Below are positions 42,750 to 50,946 of a stretch of 51,251 bases of DNA, in pieces. A program made the translations under genes and the position numbers. The notes beneath the pieces are model-generated. The model was not told the DNA's origin. It ran no database searches and was given only the letters and a program-made list of their open reading frames with translations. The stretch is from DATFES01 sp035457725. Its GTDB lineage: Bacteria > Pseudomonadota > Alphaproteobacteria > CACIAM-22H2. The stretch is from NCBI GenBank assembly GCA_035457725.1, contig DATIBC010000025.1:1-51251 (forward strand), in the 5' to 3' direction. Position 1 is the stretch's first letter, and the number at the start of each line of letters is the position of its first letter.

Positions 42750-43565
42750 ATGTCGGCCTTGATCGCCAATGCGCGCATGTATTCGCCGACGCCGCAGGCT
42801 GCGGCGGCCTGGCGTGCGCTGTTCGAGATTGTCGCCGATCGCGCCGACGTGGCGTTGACCGCGGTGGACCACGCGTTCCCCGCGCCCTTGGAGGCCTTGT
42901 GGGAGCGCGCCGATCTCGGCGCCGCCTTCATGTGTGGCTGGCCATACGCGCGGGATTTCGGCCAGCATCGGCTCGTCGCCGCGCCGATTCCCGCGCCGCC
43001 GCGCTATCAGGACCGCGCGATCTACTTCACCGATTTCGTGGTGCGCGATGATTCGCGCTTCCATTCGCTGAGCGACGTTCTCGGCCACCGGTTTGCATAC
43101 ACCATAGAGACCTCGCATTCCGGCTGGAATGCGCCGCGCTATCATCTCCTGAAACTGCGCACACCCGAGCAGCCCCGGCTCTTCGCCGAGACGCTCGGGC
43201 CGTTCGTTACTCCGCTGCGAGCGCTCGCTGCGGTGCTCGACGGTACGGCGGACGCAGCGCCAATCGATTCTTACCTCATCGATCTGACACGCGCGCACGA
43301 TCCCGCGACTGCGGCGACGATCCGCGTCATCGAGACGACCGAAGCGGCGCCGGTCCCGCCGCTGGTGGCTTCGCCCGCGACCGATCCCGCGATCGTCGCG
43401 CGCCTCGGCGCCGCGTTCGTGGCCCTCGCCGACGACCGAGCGGCCGCGCCGCACATGGCGGCGCTGTTGCTCAAGGGTTTCGCGCGCCCCAGCGCCGGCG
43501 ATTATCGGATCACTCTCGAGCGCGACGCCGCGGCAAAGGCGGCCGGGTACACACGGATCGTCTAG
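42750..43565 (+). CDS. PhnD-like phosphate/phosphonate-binding family protein lacking a signal peptide
   Basis: A 271-residue protein with the type II periplasmic-binding fold of the PhnD/SsuA/NMT1 class: SALIANARMYSPTPQAAAAW, LGAAFMCGWPYA, FTDFVVRDDSRFHSLSDVLG, and a hinge at LDGTADAAPIDSYLIDL. Signal peptide and lipobox are both absent with the ATG at 42750 (AAGGA 9 bases upstream), and also from the longer frame starting at 42717. It may be a cytosolic ligand-binding protein or an enzyme-like relative. Its stop and that of the converging ATPase gene share the CTAG at 43562-43565. Confidence 0.8.
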   Translation: MSALIANARMYSPTPQAAAAWRALFEIVADRADVALTAVDHAFPAPLEALWERADLGAAFMCGWPYARDFGQHRLVAAPIPAPPRYQDRAIYFTDFVVRDDSRFHSLSDVLGHRFAYTIETSHSGWNAPRYHLLKLRTPEQPRLFAETLGPFVTPLRALAAVLDGTADAAPIDSYLIDLTRAHDPATAATIRVIETTEAAPVPPLVASPATDPAIVARLGAAFVALADDRAAAPHMAALLLKGFARPSAGDYRITLERDAAAKAAGYTRIV

Positions 43566-44518
43566 CGCGGACCCCCGGCGTCGCTGATCCGCGCCAGAAT
43601 AGCGTCGAGCGAAAGTTGCCCGAGCTGCGTTCCATTGCCCTCGATCACGCGCGCGCGCCGCGCGCCCTTCGCCAGCATCAGCGAAAGCGCGTCGCGTAAC
43701 GTCGTGTCGGGCGCGACCTCGGGACCGCCCTCGCCGCCGATATCGGCGCTCATGGCGTCCTTGACGCTGACCAGCGCCAGCCGCTTCAGCGCACGATCGG
43801 CGCCGACGAAATCCTCGACGAAGGCATCGGCCGGCTGCGCGAGGATTTCGTCGGGCGTGCCGTACTGGACCAGCCTTCCGTCGCGCAGGATGGCGATGCG
43901 GTCGCCCATCTTGATCGCTTCGTCTATGTCGTGGGTGACGAAGATGATCGTTTTCCGAATCTCGCGCAGGATCTTGAGGAACTCGTTCTGAAGTCGCGTG
44001 CGGGTGATCGGATCGATGGCGCCGAAGGGCTCGTCCATCAACATTACCGGCGGATCGGCGGCGAGCGCGCGGGCCACGCCGACCCGCTGGCGCTGTCCGC
44101 CCGACAGCTCGCGCGGGTACCGGGCGCGCAACGCCGACGGATCGAGGCCGACGAGATGCAGCAGCTCGTCGATGCGCGTCTCGATCTTGGCTCGCGGCCA
44201 GCCGAGCAACCGCGGTACCGTGGCGACGTTGTCGGCGACGCTCATGTGCGGGAACAAGCCGATCTGCTGGATCACGTAGCCGATGCGCCGACGGAGCGCC
44301 ACCGGGTCCATGGCCATGACGTCCTCGCCGGCGACGAAGATACGGCCCTCGGTCGGCTCGATGAGACGATTGACCATGCGCATCGTCGTCGTCTTGCCGC
44401 ACCCCGACGGCCCGATGAGCACGCAGATGCTGCCTTCGGGCACGTCGAGCGACAGATCGTCGACCGCCGGCCGCAGGTGCGGCGCGAAGCGCTTGCTGAT
44501 CGCCTCGAGGCGGATCAT
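43562..44518 (-). CDS. ABC transporter ATP-binding protein, OpuCA/ProV type (quaternary amine uptake)
   Basis: A 318-residue ATPase. Seen: Walker A GPSGCGKTT (36-44), LSGGQRQRVGVARAL signature, Walker B VMLMDEPFGAID, and switch His in VTHDIDEAIKMGD. After the ATPase core comes a 70-80 residue C-terminal part beginning near FVGADRALKRLALVS that resembles a shortened CBS region, as in OpuCA, where CBS domains sense ionic strength. It is the last gene of a five-gene operon with two permeases, a lyase and a binding protein. Confidence 0.92.
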   Translation of the reverse strand: MIRLEAISKRFAPHLRPAVDDLSLDVPEGSICVLIGPSGCGKTTTMRMVNRLIEPTEGRIFVAGEDVMAMDPVALRRRIGYVIQQIGLFPHMSVADNVATVPRLLGWPRAKIETRIDELLHLVGLDPSALRARYPRELSGGQRQRVGVARALAADPPVMLMDEPFGAIDPITRTRLQNEFLKILREIRKTIIFVTHDIDEAIKMGDRIAILRDGRLVQYGTPDEILAQPADAFVEDFVGADRALKRLALVSVKDAMSADIGGEGGPEVAPDTTLRDALSLMLAKGARRARVIEGNGTQLGQLSLDAILARISDAGGPR

Positions 44519-44534
44519 GGCGGCCGCGCCCCGC

Positions 44535-45167
44535 TCATCCGCGCCGGAACATGACGCGCTCGAGCCCGCCGAATGCGAACTCGGTGAGGATCGCGAGCAA
44601 CGCGATCGGCACCGCGCCGACCAGAAGGCGCGGCAGATCCATGATCGCGATGCCGGCAGTGATGAAATCGCCGAGCCCGCCGCCGCCGATGAACGCGGCG
44701 AGCGTCGCGCCGGCGATGACCTGCACCGCCGAGGTACGAATGCCGGCGAACATCACCGGCGCAGCCAGCGGCAGCTCGACGCGAAAGATGCTCTGCAGCC
44801 CGGTCATCCCCATGCCGCGCGCGGAATCGACGATGTCAGGGTCGACTTGGCGTACGCCGACATAGGTATTGATGAGGATCGGCGGGACGGCGAGGATGGT
44901 CAGCGCCACCAGCGACGGCTTGAAGCCGATGCCGAGGAACGGCAGCATGATCGCGAGCACGGCGATGCTGGGGATGGTGCGCATCGCGCCGGCGCCGTTG
45001 ATGGTCGCGAACGCCGCGCGCGGATAACGCGTCAAGGCGACGCCGAGCGGTGCTGCGAGAGCGATCGCCAGCGCCAGCGCCGCTCCGCTCAGCAGCAGAT
45101 GCGTCTCGAGCGCATCGAGGAAGATGCGCGGGTGGTCAACAATCCAGCGTACCGCGTCGAGCAGCAT
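44535..45167 (-). CDS. ABC transporter permease, OpuCB/ProW type
   Basis: A 210-residue inner-membrane permease with about five to six hydrophobic segments. Family features: THLLLSGAALALAIALAAPLG, GAMRTIPSIAVLAIMLPFLG, ILINTYVGVRQVDPDIVDSA with the EAA loop ARGMGMTGLQSIFRVELPLA, and AAFIGGGGLGDFITAG. I chose the ATG at 45167 with AAGGGCGAGG just upstream; the longer frame is not hydrophobic. It is 13 bases from the other permease and 16 from the ATPase gene. Confidence 0.92.
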   Translation of the reverse strand: MLLDAVRWIVDHPRIFLDALETHLLLSGAALALAIALAAPLGVALTRYPRAAFATINGAGAMRTIPSIAVLAIMLPFLGIGFKPSLVALTILAVPPILINTYVGVRQVDPDIVDSARGMGMTGLQSIFRVELPLAAPVMFAGIRTSAVQVIAGATLAAFIGGGGLGDFITAGIAIMDLPRLLVGAVPIALLAILTEFAFGGLERVMFRRG

Positions 45168-45180
45168 CGCCTCGCCCTTC

Positions 45181-45804
45181 TCAGGCCGCGCGGTGGGCGC
45201 GCAGCCGCAGCTCGAGCCGCGACAAGCTGAAATCGGCGCCGATCGCCAGCAGCGAGGTGAGCAGTCCGCCGACGATGATCTTCTCGGCAAAGCGCTGGTC
45301 GATGCCGGCAAACACCAGCGCACCGAGGCCGCCGGCGTTGATGTAGGCGGCGATGGTGGCGATGCCGATGACGGTCACGGTGGCGATGCGCAAGCCGGCG
45401 ACGATCACCGGCAGCGCCAGCGGCAGCTCGATCCGCACGAGTTGCTGCGCGCGCCCGAATCCCATTCCTTCGGCGGCTTCGACAATCTCGGGCGGCACCT
45501 CACGCAAGCCCGTCGCAACGTTGCGCACGAGGATGAGCAGCGAGTACGCCGTGAGCCCGATGATCGCCGGCACCCGGCCGAGGCCGACGAGCGGGATCAG
45601 CAATGCGAACAGCGCCAGGCTCGGCACGGCGTAGATCGCGCCGGTCACCCCGAGCACGCCTGCGTAGGCGCGCGGCCGCCGCGCGGTCCAAATCCCGAGC
45701 GCGAGCGAGATGGCGAAGGCGATCGCGATCGATACGCCGACGAGAACCAAATGCTGCCAGATCGCCAGCGCGATATCGGGAATATGCGTGAAGGTCCAAT
45801 TCAT
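45181..45804 (-). CDS. ABC transporter permease, OpuCD/ProW type
   Basis: A 207-residue inner-membrane permease, the partner of the previous one. Family features: HLVLVGVSIAIAFAISLALG, GAIYAVPSLALFALLIPLVG, VRNVATGLREVPPEIVEAA with EAA loop EGMGFGRAQQLVRIELPLAL, and AAYINAGGLGALVFAGI. It starts 9 bases after the lyase gene stop, so the lyase is embedded between the binding protein and the permeases of a single transporter operon. Confidence 0.92.
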   Translation of the reverse strand: MNWTFTHIPDIALAIWQHLVLVGVSIAIAFAISLALGIWTARRPRAYAGVLGVTGAIYAVPSLALFALLIPLVGLGRVPAIIGLTAYSLLILVRNVATGLREVPPEIVEAAEGMGFGRAQQLVRIELPLALPVIVAGLRIATVTVIGIATIAAYINAGGLGALVFAGIDQRFAEKIIVGGLLTSLLAIGADFSLSRLELRLRAHRAA

Positions 45805-45813
45805 CGAACCTTC

Positions 45814-47340
45814 CTAGCCGACGGCCAGGGCAGCGGCAACCGCGGCGGCGAGCCGGTCGGAGGCGATCAGATTGTCGAGGACCGCGATGTCGGCGGCCGT
45901 CGAGCGATCTTCGCCTAGCGGCGGGACCGCCGCGCGCACCGCCCGGTGCGCGGCGGCGACGCCGGCGCCGGGTTCGGCGATCCCGCGGAGGTCGTAAGCT
46001 TGCGCGGCGATCATCAATTCGATCGCCGCGATGAGGCGCAGGCGCAGCGCGATTGCGGCGGTCTTATCGGCGATCATCGGCGCCATCGTCGCGTAATCTT
46101 CGACCCGGTCGGCGACCGGCATGACGAAGATCGGCGCCGGGTTGGCGAGGTGCTGCATCTCGGCGACGAGCGCGGCCAGGGTTTTCTGCACCGTCGCGAA
46201 GCCAGTGCGTCCCTGCTGTATCGGCGACAAGAAGCGCGGCAAGTCGCTGAATCGCGGCGACATGAGCTTGGCGCAGCGCTCGACGGCGAGCGCGGCCGTC
46301 CGCGTCAACGCCTGACCGAGCGCTTCGAGCGCCAACGCGACATGGGTGACGTCGAAGTTTCCGGTCGATATGGCGGCGCCATCGTCGGCGAGGACAAGGG
46401 GAGAGTCGGCGCGGCTCGCCAGCTCGAGTTCGACCGCCGCCACGGCCGCGTCACACGCGGCCCGCGCCGCCCCGTGCACTTGGCTGACGATTCGAAAGCT
46501 GAGCGGATCCTGCAGATTGCGCGCCGCGCCGGGCCGCCACAGCGCGCTCCCGGCGAGCAGCGCCGCCAATCGCGCGGCTACCGCGTCTTGGCCCGGCGCC
46601 GGACGCGCCGCCTGCGCGCGCCGATCGAGCGGCGTGAGGCTGGCGCGTTGGGCCTCCATCGACATCGCCGCGGCGATCGCGAGCGCGTCGAGCGATTGTC
46701 GCGCATCGACCGCCGCCAGTGCCGCCAAGCCGATCGTCGCGGCGTTCGAGTTGACCAGGGCAAGCCCGTCCTTCGGCCCTAGGCGCGGCACGACGATCTT
46801 GGCGCGCTTGAGCGCTTCGCCGCCGGCGAGCACTTCGCCGCCGAATTCCGCCTCGCCTGCGCCGACCAACGGCAACGCGATGTGCGCCAGCGGCGCCAAA
46901 TCGGCCTCGCCCAGCGATCCGGTGAGCGGCGTCGAGGGATGCACGCCGGCGTTCAACATCGCAATCAGCGCATCGAGCGTGGCCGGCGAGATGCCCGATC
47001 CGCCTTGCGCCAGCGTCGCCGCGCGCGCCGCCATGATGGCACGAACCTCGTCGCGCCGCGCCGTCCGCCCAACCCCCACGCCTCGGGCTTGCGGCAGGCG
47101 CGTTTGTATTACGGTCGGATCCTGGTCGGCGGTGCTTATGTCGACGGCAGCGCCAAGACCGGTGGTGACGCCATAGACCGCCGCGCCTTCGCGCTGCAGC
47201 CGACAAACCACTTCGAATGCGCGTTCGATCCGCGTCCGGGCGGCGGCGTCGAGCGCCACGCCGACGCCCTTGCGTGCGATGTCGACCAATTCACCAAGGC
47301 CGAGCCCGCCCGTCCCCAACTTGACGACGTTCCCCGCCAT
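45814..47340 (-). CDS. Histidine/aromatic ammonia-lyase homologue lacking the MIO triad (ergothionase-like candidate)
   Basis: A 508-residue member of the HAL/PAL superfamily, normally 500-520 residues. The family Tyr loop is kept (AAVYGVTTGLGAAVD, Tyr56), as are the helix core and the C-terminal carboxylate (RVEDYATMAPM). The MIO-forming Ala-Ser-Gly is missing: where HAL has GSVGASGDLAPLAH, this protein reads GSLG-EADLAPLAH (141 onward), one residue shorter and with no Ser-Gly. The NGT-type loop reads LALVNSNAATIG. It therefore cannot build the MIO electrophile. As I recall, ergothionase (trimethylamine elimination from ergothioneine) is the known MIO-independent branch. ATG at 47340 has AAGGGGGG just upstream. 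Inside an OpuC-type ABC operon. Confidence 0.85.
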   Translation of the reverse strand: MAGNVVKLGTGGLGLGELVDIARKGVGVALDAAARTRIERAFEVVCRLQREGAAVYGVTTGLGAAVDISTADQDPTVIQTRLPQARGVGVGRTARRDEVRAIMAARAATLAQGGSGISPATLDALIAMLNAGVHPSTPLTGSLGEADLAPLAHIALPLVGAGEAEFGGEVLAGGEALKRAKIVVPRLGPKDGLALVNSNAATIGLAALAAVDARQSLDALAIAAAMSMEAQRASLTPLDRRAQAARPAPGQDAVAARLAALLAGSALWRPGAARNLQDPLSFRIVSQVHGAARAACDAAVAAVELELASRADSPLVLADDGAAISTGNFDVTHVALALEALGQALTRTAALAVERCAKLMSPRFSDLPRFLSPIQQGRTGFATVQKTLAALVAEMQHLANPAPIFVMPVADRVEDYATMAPMIADKTAAIALRLRLIAAIELMIAAQAYDLRGIAEPGAGVAAAHRAVRAAVPPLGEDRSTAADIAVLDNLIASDRLAAAVAAALAVG

Positions 47341-47461
47341 GCCCCCCCTTCCGCGTCGGGCGCGACCTTCCGTCGAAGCTCGGACGGCGTCAAGGCGCAA
47401 GACGGCAAAAGCCGCGCGAACCGCGCGGTTCGCGCGCCTTGCTCCTCTGTCGTCGGCGACG

Positions 47462-48346
47462 TTAGTTGATCAGCCCCTTCGACTTCAAAAACGCCTTGGC
47501 GACGTCCTTCGGCTCCTGCTTGTCCTTCTCGACCTGCGCGTTCAGTTTCTGCATGGTCGCGTTGTCGAGCAACACGCTCACCCGATCGAGCGTCTCGGCC
47601 GCCTTGGGGAAGGTCTTCAGCGCCGCCTGCCGGATCACCGGCGCCACGTAATAGGGCGGGAAGAGGTTCTTGTCGTCGGCGAGCGCCACGAAGTTCTGGT
47701 CGGCGATCTGCCAATCGGTGGCGAAGCCGTTGGCGACGTCGATCTGCTTGGCGATCAGCGCATCGTAGCGAAGCCCGAGCTTGGCAAATTGCTTGAACTC
47801 GGCGAACTCCGCGCCGTAAACCGCCTTCAAGCCGGGCAAGCCGTCCTTGCGGTCGAGGTACTCGGGTCCGGCACCGATCTTGAGTTGCTTGGCCACCTTG
47901 CCGAGGTCGGAGAGCGTCTTCAGATTGTACTGCTGCGCCGTCTCAGGCCGTACGATGATCGCGTAGCCGTTGTTGATTCCGGCCGGCTTCAACCAGGTGA
48001 CGTTCCACTCCTTCTCATAGTGCGCCCGCACCATGGTGTAGACCTTGTCGGCGTCGCTGATCGCCTCGCCCTTCAGCACGGCGAGCAACGCCGTCCCGGT
48101 GTACTCGGGATACATGTCGATCTCGTCGCTGGTCAGCGCCTTGTGAGCGATGAGCGTGCCGCCGAGATTGATCTTGCGCTCAACCTTGACGCCGGCGTTC
48201 TCGAGCGCCGCAGCGTAGATCTCGCCGAGAATGAACTGCTCGGTGAAGTTCTTGCTGCCGACGCGAAACGTCTGCGCCGGCGCCGCGCTCGCCGAGACCA
48301 GGATGACGGCGGCCGCGACGGCGCCGAACAGTCGCATGTGACTCAT
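47462..48346 (-). CDS. Glycine betaine/quaternary amine-binding protein of the OpuC-type ABC transporter
   Basis: A 294-residue periplasmic binding protein with a signal peptide (MSHMRLFGAVAAAVILVSAS, cleavage near APA-QT). The mature start is the OpuCC/OsmF hallmark FRVGSKNFTEQFILGEIYAA, followed by NLGGTLIAHKALTSDEIDMY and PEYTGTALL. Such proteins bind betaine, choline, carnitine or, in EgtU-type members, ergothioneine, using aromatic cages. First gene of the operon; ATG at 48346 with GGGAG 9 bases upstream. The lyase gene follows after 121 bases. Confidence 0.93.
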   Translation of the reverse strand: MSHMRLFGAVAAAVILVSASAAPAQTFRVGSKNFTEQFILGEIYAAALENAGVKVERKINLGGTLIAHKALTSDEIDMYPEYTGTALLAVLKGEAISDADKVYTMVRAHYEKEWNVTWLKPAGINNGYAIIVRPETAQQYNLKTLSDLGKVAKQLKIGAGPEYLDRKDGLPGLKAVYGAEFAEFKQFAKLGLRYDALIAKQIDVANGFATDWQIADQNFVALADDKNLFPPYYVAPVIRQAALKTFPKAAETLDRVSVLLDNATMQKLNAQVEKDKQEPKDVAKAFLKSKGLIN

Positions 48347-48380
48347 GTTAGTGCTCCCTGTTGATTGCCGGGTTGCCGGC

Positions 48381-48410
48381 ACTCTACCGGGGGCACGCTT
48401 CGCGGCACAA
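48381..48410 (-). promoter_or_regulatory. Candidate promoter of the OpuC-lyase operon
   Basis: Minus-strand -35 TTGTGC (48405-48410), 18-base spacer and -10 TAGAGT (48381-48386), about 35 bases before the binding-protein ATG. Moderate match only. Confidence 0.35.
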
Positions 48411-48466
48411 GGCCCGCGCCAATGGGCTGGCGCATTCGTGAAGCGGCCGCGAAATAGGGCGGAAAA

Positions 48467-48775
48467 TCAGTTGCGCGAATTCGTCGGACTGGCCGACGCG
48501 CACCCCCACGACTCATCGGACGCCCAGTCGAGCGCCTCGGCCAACTTCACTGGACCCACGTAATCTCCGAGTATCGTCAATGCCTTCTGCAGGGCCGCTT
48601 CGAAGTTCGCGGCGTGCTCGGACTCGCCGTGCGCGCGCAGCAGCTCGCAACAGGCCTTGGCGTTGAGAATCGACAACGCGGCCGCACGCGCGCCGCGGTC
48701 GCTGGTCCATGGCGGTTCGCCATCGCTCAACAATGCGGCCGGTCCCCCCGGTCGTTTCCGATCTGCGCGCGACAT
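48467..48775 (-). CDS. Hypothetical protein, 102 aa
   Basis: I do not recognise a family. The second half is helix-like and protein-like (LSILNAKACCELLRAHGESE, ALQKALTILGDYVG, AEALDWASDE); the first half is low-complexity. No signal peptide or membrane segment. The ATG at 48775 is one choice; a GTG at 48808 is another, and neither has a good ribosome site. Upstream of the OpuC operon on the same strand, but separated from it by the promoter region. Confidence 0.5.
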   Translation of the reverse strand: MSRADRKRPGGPAALLSDGEPPWTSDRGARAAALSILNAKACCELLRAHGESEHAANFEAALQKALTILGDYVGPVKLAEALDWASDESWGCASASPTNSRN

Positions 48776-48959
48776 AGCCGTGACGTCGTGTCGTTCCCCT
48801 GCCGCCACCGCCGCCCGCTATCGCGGTCGGCCGCAGCTGTAAAAGTATCGCACGGCCGATGCGATTGTACAATATATTGCGCACCTTATCCGAACGTTCT
48901 ACCGCATTTGGTTAATTTTCCTTACCGGCTTACAGGCGGCCGGAGGCCACGGCCGACCG
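48776..48959. other. Intergenic region upstream of the small hypothetical gene
   Basis: About 180 bases, AT-rich around 48840-48930, holding the likely promoter of the hypothetical gene. No other gene or repeat is seen. Confidence 0.3.
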
Positions 48960-48997
48960 AAAACGAAAAAGGCCCGGAACCTCGTCGGTTCCGGGCC
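48960..48997 (-). terminator. Intrinsic terminator of the phasin gene
   Basis: An 11-bp perfect stem (48971-48981 with 48987-48997), loop TCGTC, followed on the minus strand by TTTTTCGTTTT. It begins 30 bases after the phasin stop. Confidence 0.9.
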
Positions 48998-49026
48998 GCT
49001 AATCGCCGCTGGAGCGCGGACGCGAC

Positions 49027-49425
49027 TCAGGGCTGCTTTTTCGGTGCCATCGGCGTCGGTTCCGGTATCCCGGCGCTCATCGCCGATAGGCTGTCCATCA
49101 TCGTCTTGGCGCCGAGATTCATTATCTTTTCTGTCTCCTTCATGTACTGCTCGGTCGCCGCGCGGGCGAAGTCGGATTGCAGGGTCAGAAGGTCGGTGAT
49201 GGTGGTCGACGACGCCAAATCGCGACTGGTATCGACTTGATGCTGCAGGCGCTGTTTGGTGAACTCGATCATCTCATTGTTGAGCGCGGCCCATCCCTCG
49301 AACATCTTGTTGCTCGCGGCGATGAACCCACTGACGCCGCGCTGGGCGGCATTGACGAAGTTGGCGATTTCTTCCTCGGCTCCGATGGTCTTGCGCAGAT
49401 CGACATTCGTGCTGTTCTTGGCCAT
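49027..49425 (-). CDS. Phasin family protein
   Basis: A 132-residue, amphipathic helical protein. Phasins coat polyhydroxyalkanoate granules. Seen: EEIANFVNAAQRGVSGFIAA, SNKMFEGWAALNNEMIEFTK, VDTSRDLASSTTITDLLTLQSDFARAATEQYMKETEKIMN (core TTITDLLTLQSDFA, typical of phasin_2). I chose the ATG at 49425 with GGGAG 8 bases upstream; the longer open frame is Arg-rich. A strong terminator follows, so it is monocistronic. Confidence 0.85.
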   Translation of the reverse strand: MAKNSTNVDLRKTIGAEEEIANFVNAAQRGVSGFIAASNKMFEGWAALNNEMIEFTKQRLQHQVDTSRDLASSTTITDLLTLQSDFARAATEQYMKETEKIMNLGAKTMMDSLSAMSAGIPEPTPMAPKKQP

Positions 49426-49755
49426 GGGCGATCTCCCGATGAGTTCGGCTGCGTCCAAGCGACGCGAGGAAAGCGGATCGAAGTCGGCGCCTCGCATGTG
49501 CAACGCTGCTGGCCGCAAGTTGGTTCTTATTCGGCGCCAACGCTGGCGCCCGGCGGTACTCGGGTGCGGGAGAGATCGCTGCTTCCGCGCGCCGCCCGAA
49601 TCGACGCGGATGCTCGGCTCCCCGCTACGCGGCTTGCGACTGTCTTTGCGATCCTGCCGCCGCGGCAGGCCGCGCGTCAATATGGTTAACGCGTCAAATC
49701 CGGGGCGTGAGGTCTTATCGCGCAGATATCACGGCGCTGCCCACGCGGATCGCAC
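49426..49755. other. Intergenic region between divergent phasin and DUF2939 genes
   Basis: A 330-base gap holding promoters for both genes. Long plus-strand open frames pass through it but are shadows of the phasin gene and lack protein-like composition. No repeat or RNA structure stands out. Confidence 0.3.
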
Positions 49756-50304
49756 ATGAAAATAGTCTTGCCCGTGGTTGCCGTGATGATCGCGGCGGTC
49801 GCCGGTTACGCCCTTTATCCTTACGGAACCGCATATCTCCTGCGGGAAGCGCTGGCGACCAAGGATCATGCCGAGCTCGATCGGCTGATCGATTTCGCAA
49901 GCGTCCGCGACGGCCTCAAACGCGACCTGCCGGCGCTCGTCCGCAGCGAGCTGATACGCGACACCGACGGCTGGTTCGCCCAGCTGGGCGCGGTGATCGC
50001 GCTAGAGCTGTCGCCCGAGCTGCTGGCGCGACAGATCGATTCTAGAATAACGCCCGCTCGGGCGGTCGACCTCGTGATCGGCCCCGGCGCCAAATCGGGT
50101 GCCGCTCGGAGCCCCGAGGCGATCCGCGCCGAACTGGACCGCCAATTGCGGACGCTGGGGTTCATCGGGCCGATGCAGTTCGCTATCGAGTTCGGCGAAC
50201 CGAGTGACCCGCCGGACCGGTGGATCACTTTGCATCTTACGATCGATGGCTTGACGTGGCGCGTGACGCGACTCATTCCGCCCGGCGCGTCGCGCGAGCG
50301 CTGA
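49756..50304 (+). CDS. DUF2939 domain-containing protein, membrane-anchored or exported
   Basis: A 182-residue protein with an N-terminal hydrophobic segment (IVLPVVAVMIAAVAGYALYP) that is a signal anchor, then the DUF2939 pattern: YGTAYLLREALATKDHAELDRLIDF, DGLKRDLPALVRSEL (cores), and a C-terminal beta part ending TLHLTIDGLTWRVTRLIPP. DUF2939 proteins are envelope proteins of unknown function. The ATG at 49756 has only a weak ribosome site. It is monocistronic and converges on the holin gene. Confidence 0.8.
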   Translation: MKIVLPVVAVMIAAVAGYALYPYGTAYLLREALATKDHAELDRLIDFASVRDGLKRDLPALVRSELIRDTDGWFAQLGAVIALELSPELLARQIDSRITPARAVDLVIGPGAKSGAARSPEAIRAELDRQLRTLGFIGPMQFAIEFGEPSDPPDRWITLHLTIDGLTWRVTRLIPPGASRER

Positions 50305-50327
50305 CGCGATGCCAATCCCGCCCCGGC

Positions 50328-50726
50328 TCACGGCTTCAACGCTGGCGCGATACGCGCAGCCACTTTTTCGATCGTGCGGCCGACGACATAGCCGCCAAGC
50401 CCCAGTTCGATGATCGAGAACAGCTTGAGCTCGAGCGGCTCGGTGATTCCTGGCGCGGTGTAGCCGAGCCACTTCGCCACCACTAGCACGACGAAGGTCA
50501 GCATCGTGAGCGGTCGCCAGTTGCGCTGCAGCCAGCTATCGCCCCGCGCCTCCTCGCGCACGATCGCCGCCGCGGCACGTTCGAATTGGGCGGCGTTCTC
50601 CAGCAGCGCAAACTGCAGCCGCGACTGCAGCTCGTCTGCCTTGTGCCGGTCGGCAGGATCGGGGAACAAGCTCTTCGCGACCTGACCGACGATCGGCGCG
50701 AGCATGGGCAGGAGGGCTGCAAGCAT
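50328..50726 (-). CDS. Holin of the 3-TM gene-transfer-agent type
   Basis: A 132-residue small protein. After a hydrophobic start (LAALLPMLAPIVGQVAKSLF) comes a charged helix (DRHKADELQSRLQFALLENA) and the family core SWLQRNWRPLTMLTFVVLVV, then a last membrane segment around LFSIIELGLGGYVVGRTIEK. This matches the GTA_holin_3TM family, which opens the inner membrane for release of gene transfer agents or phages. ATG at 50726 with AAGGAG 9 bases upstream. It is the last gene of a minus-strand cluster that continues beyond the window. Confidence 0.85.
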   Translation of the reverse strand: MLAALLPMLAPIVGQVAKSLFPDPADRHKADELQSRLQFALLENAAQFERAAAAIVREEARGDSWLQRNWRPLTMLTFVVLVVAKWLGYTAPGITEPLELKLFSIIELGLGGYVVGRTIEKVAARIAPALKP

Positions 50727-50748
50727 TGAGGCTACTCCTTGCGTCGAT

Positions 50749-50946
50749 TCAGGCGCCGAGGCGGGCGATCACCGGCGCCGCCTTCCACAAAGCCGCGGCG
50801 AGCGCGGCGATCACCGCACCGGCGACCGACAGCATGATCCATTCGATGCGCGACAGGCGTTGCAACAGGGCCGCATAACGTTCGGCGCAGATCGCTTCGT
50901 GCACGCTCAGGCGCTTGTCGATCTCTTCGGTTTCCGCCGGCGTCAT
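50749..50946 (-). CDS. Small phage/GTA-associated membrane protein, 65 aa
   Basis: A short protein with a charged coiled helix (TEEIDKRLSVHEAICAERYA) then one membrane segment (WIMLSVAGAVIAALAAALW). The layout resembles small lysis-module proteins such as hemolysin XhlA types. It overlaps the upstream gene by 4 bases (ATGA at 50943-50946) and lies 22 bases before the holin start, so it is part of a lysis cassette. Confidence 0.7.
   Translation of the reverse strand: MTPAETEEIDKRLSVHEAICAERYAALLQRLSRIEWIMLSVAGAVIAALAAALWKAAPVIARLGA

Noticed and set aside
41661..44402. 913-residue minus-strand open frame
   Set aside because: Crosses several genes on both strands in the wrong frame; composition is Arg/Gly/Ala-rich without domains.
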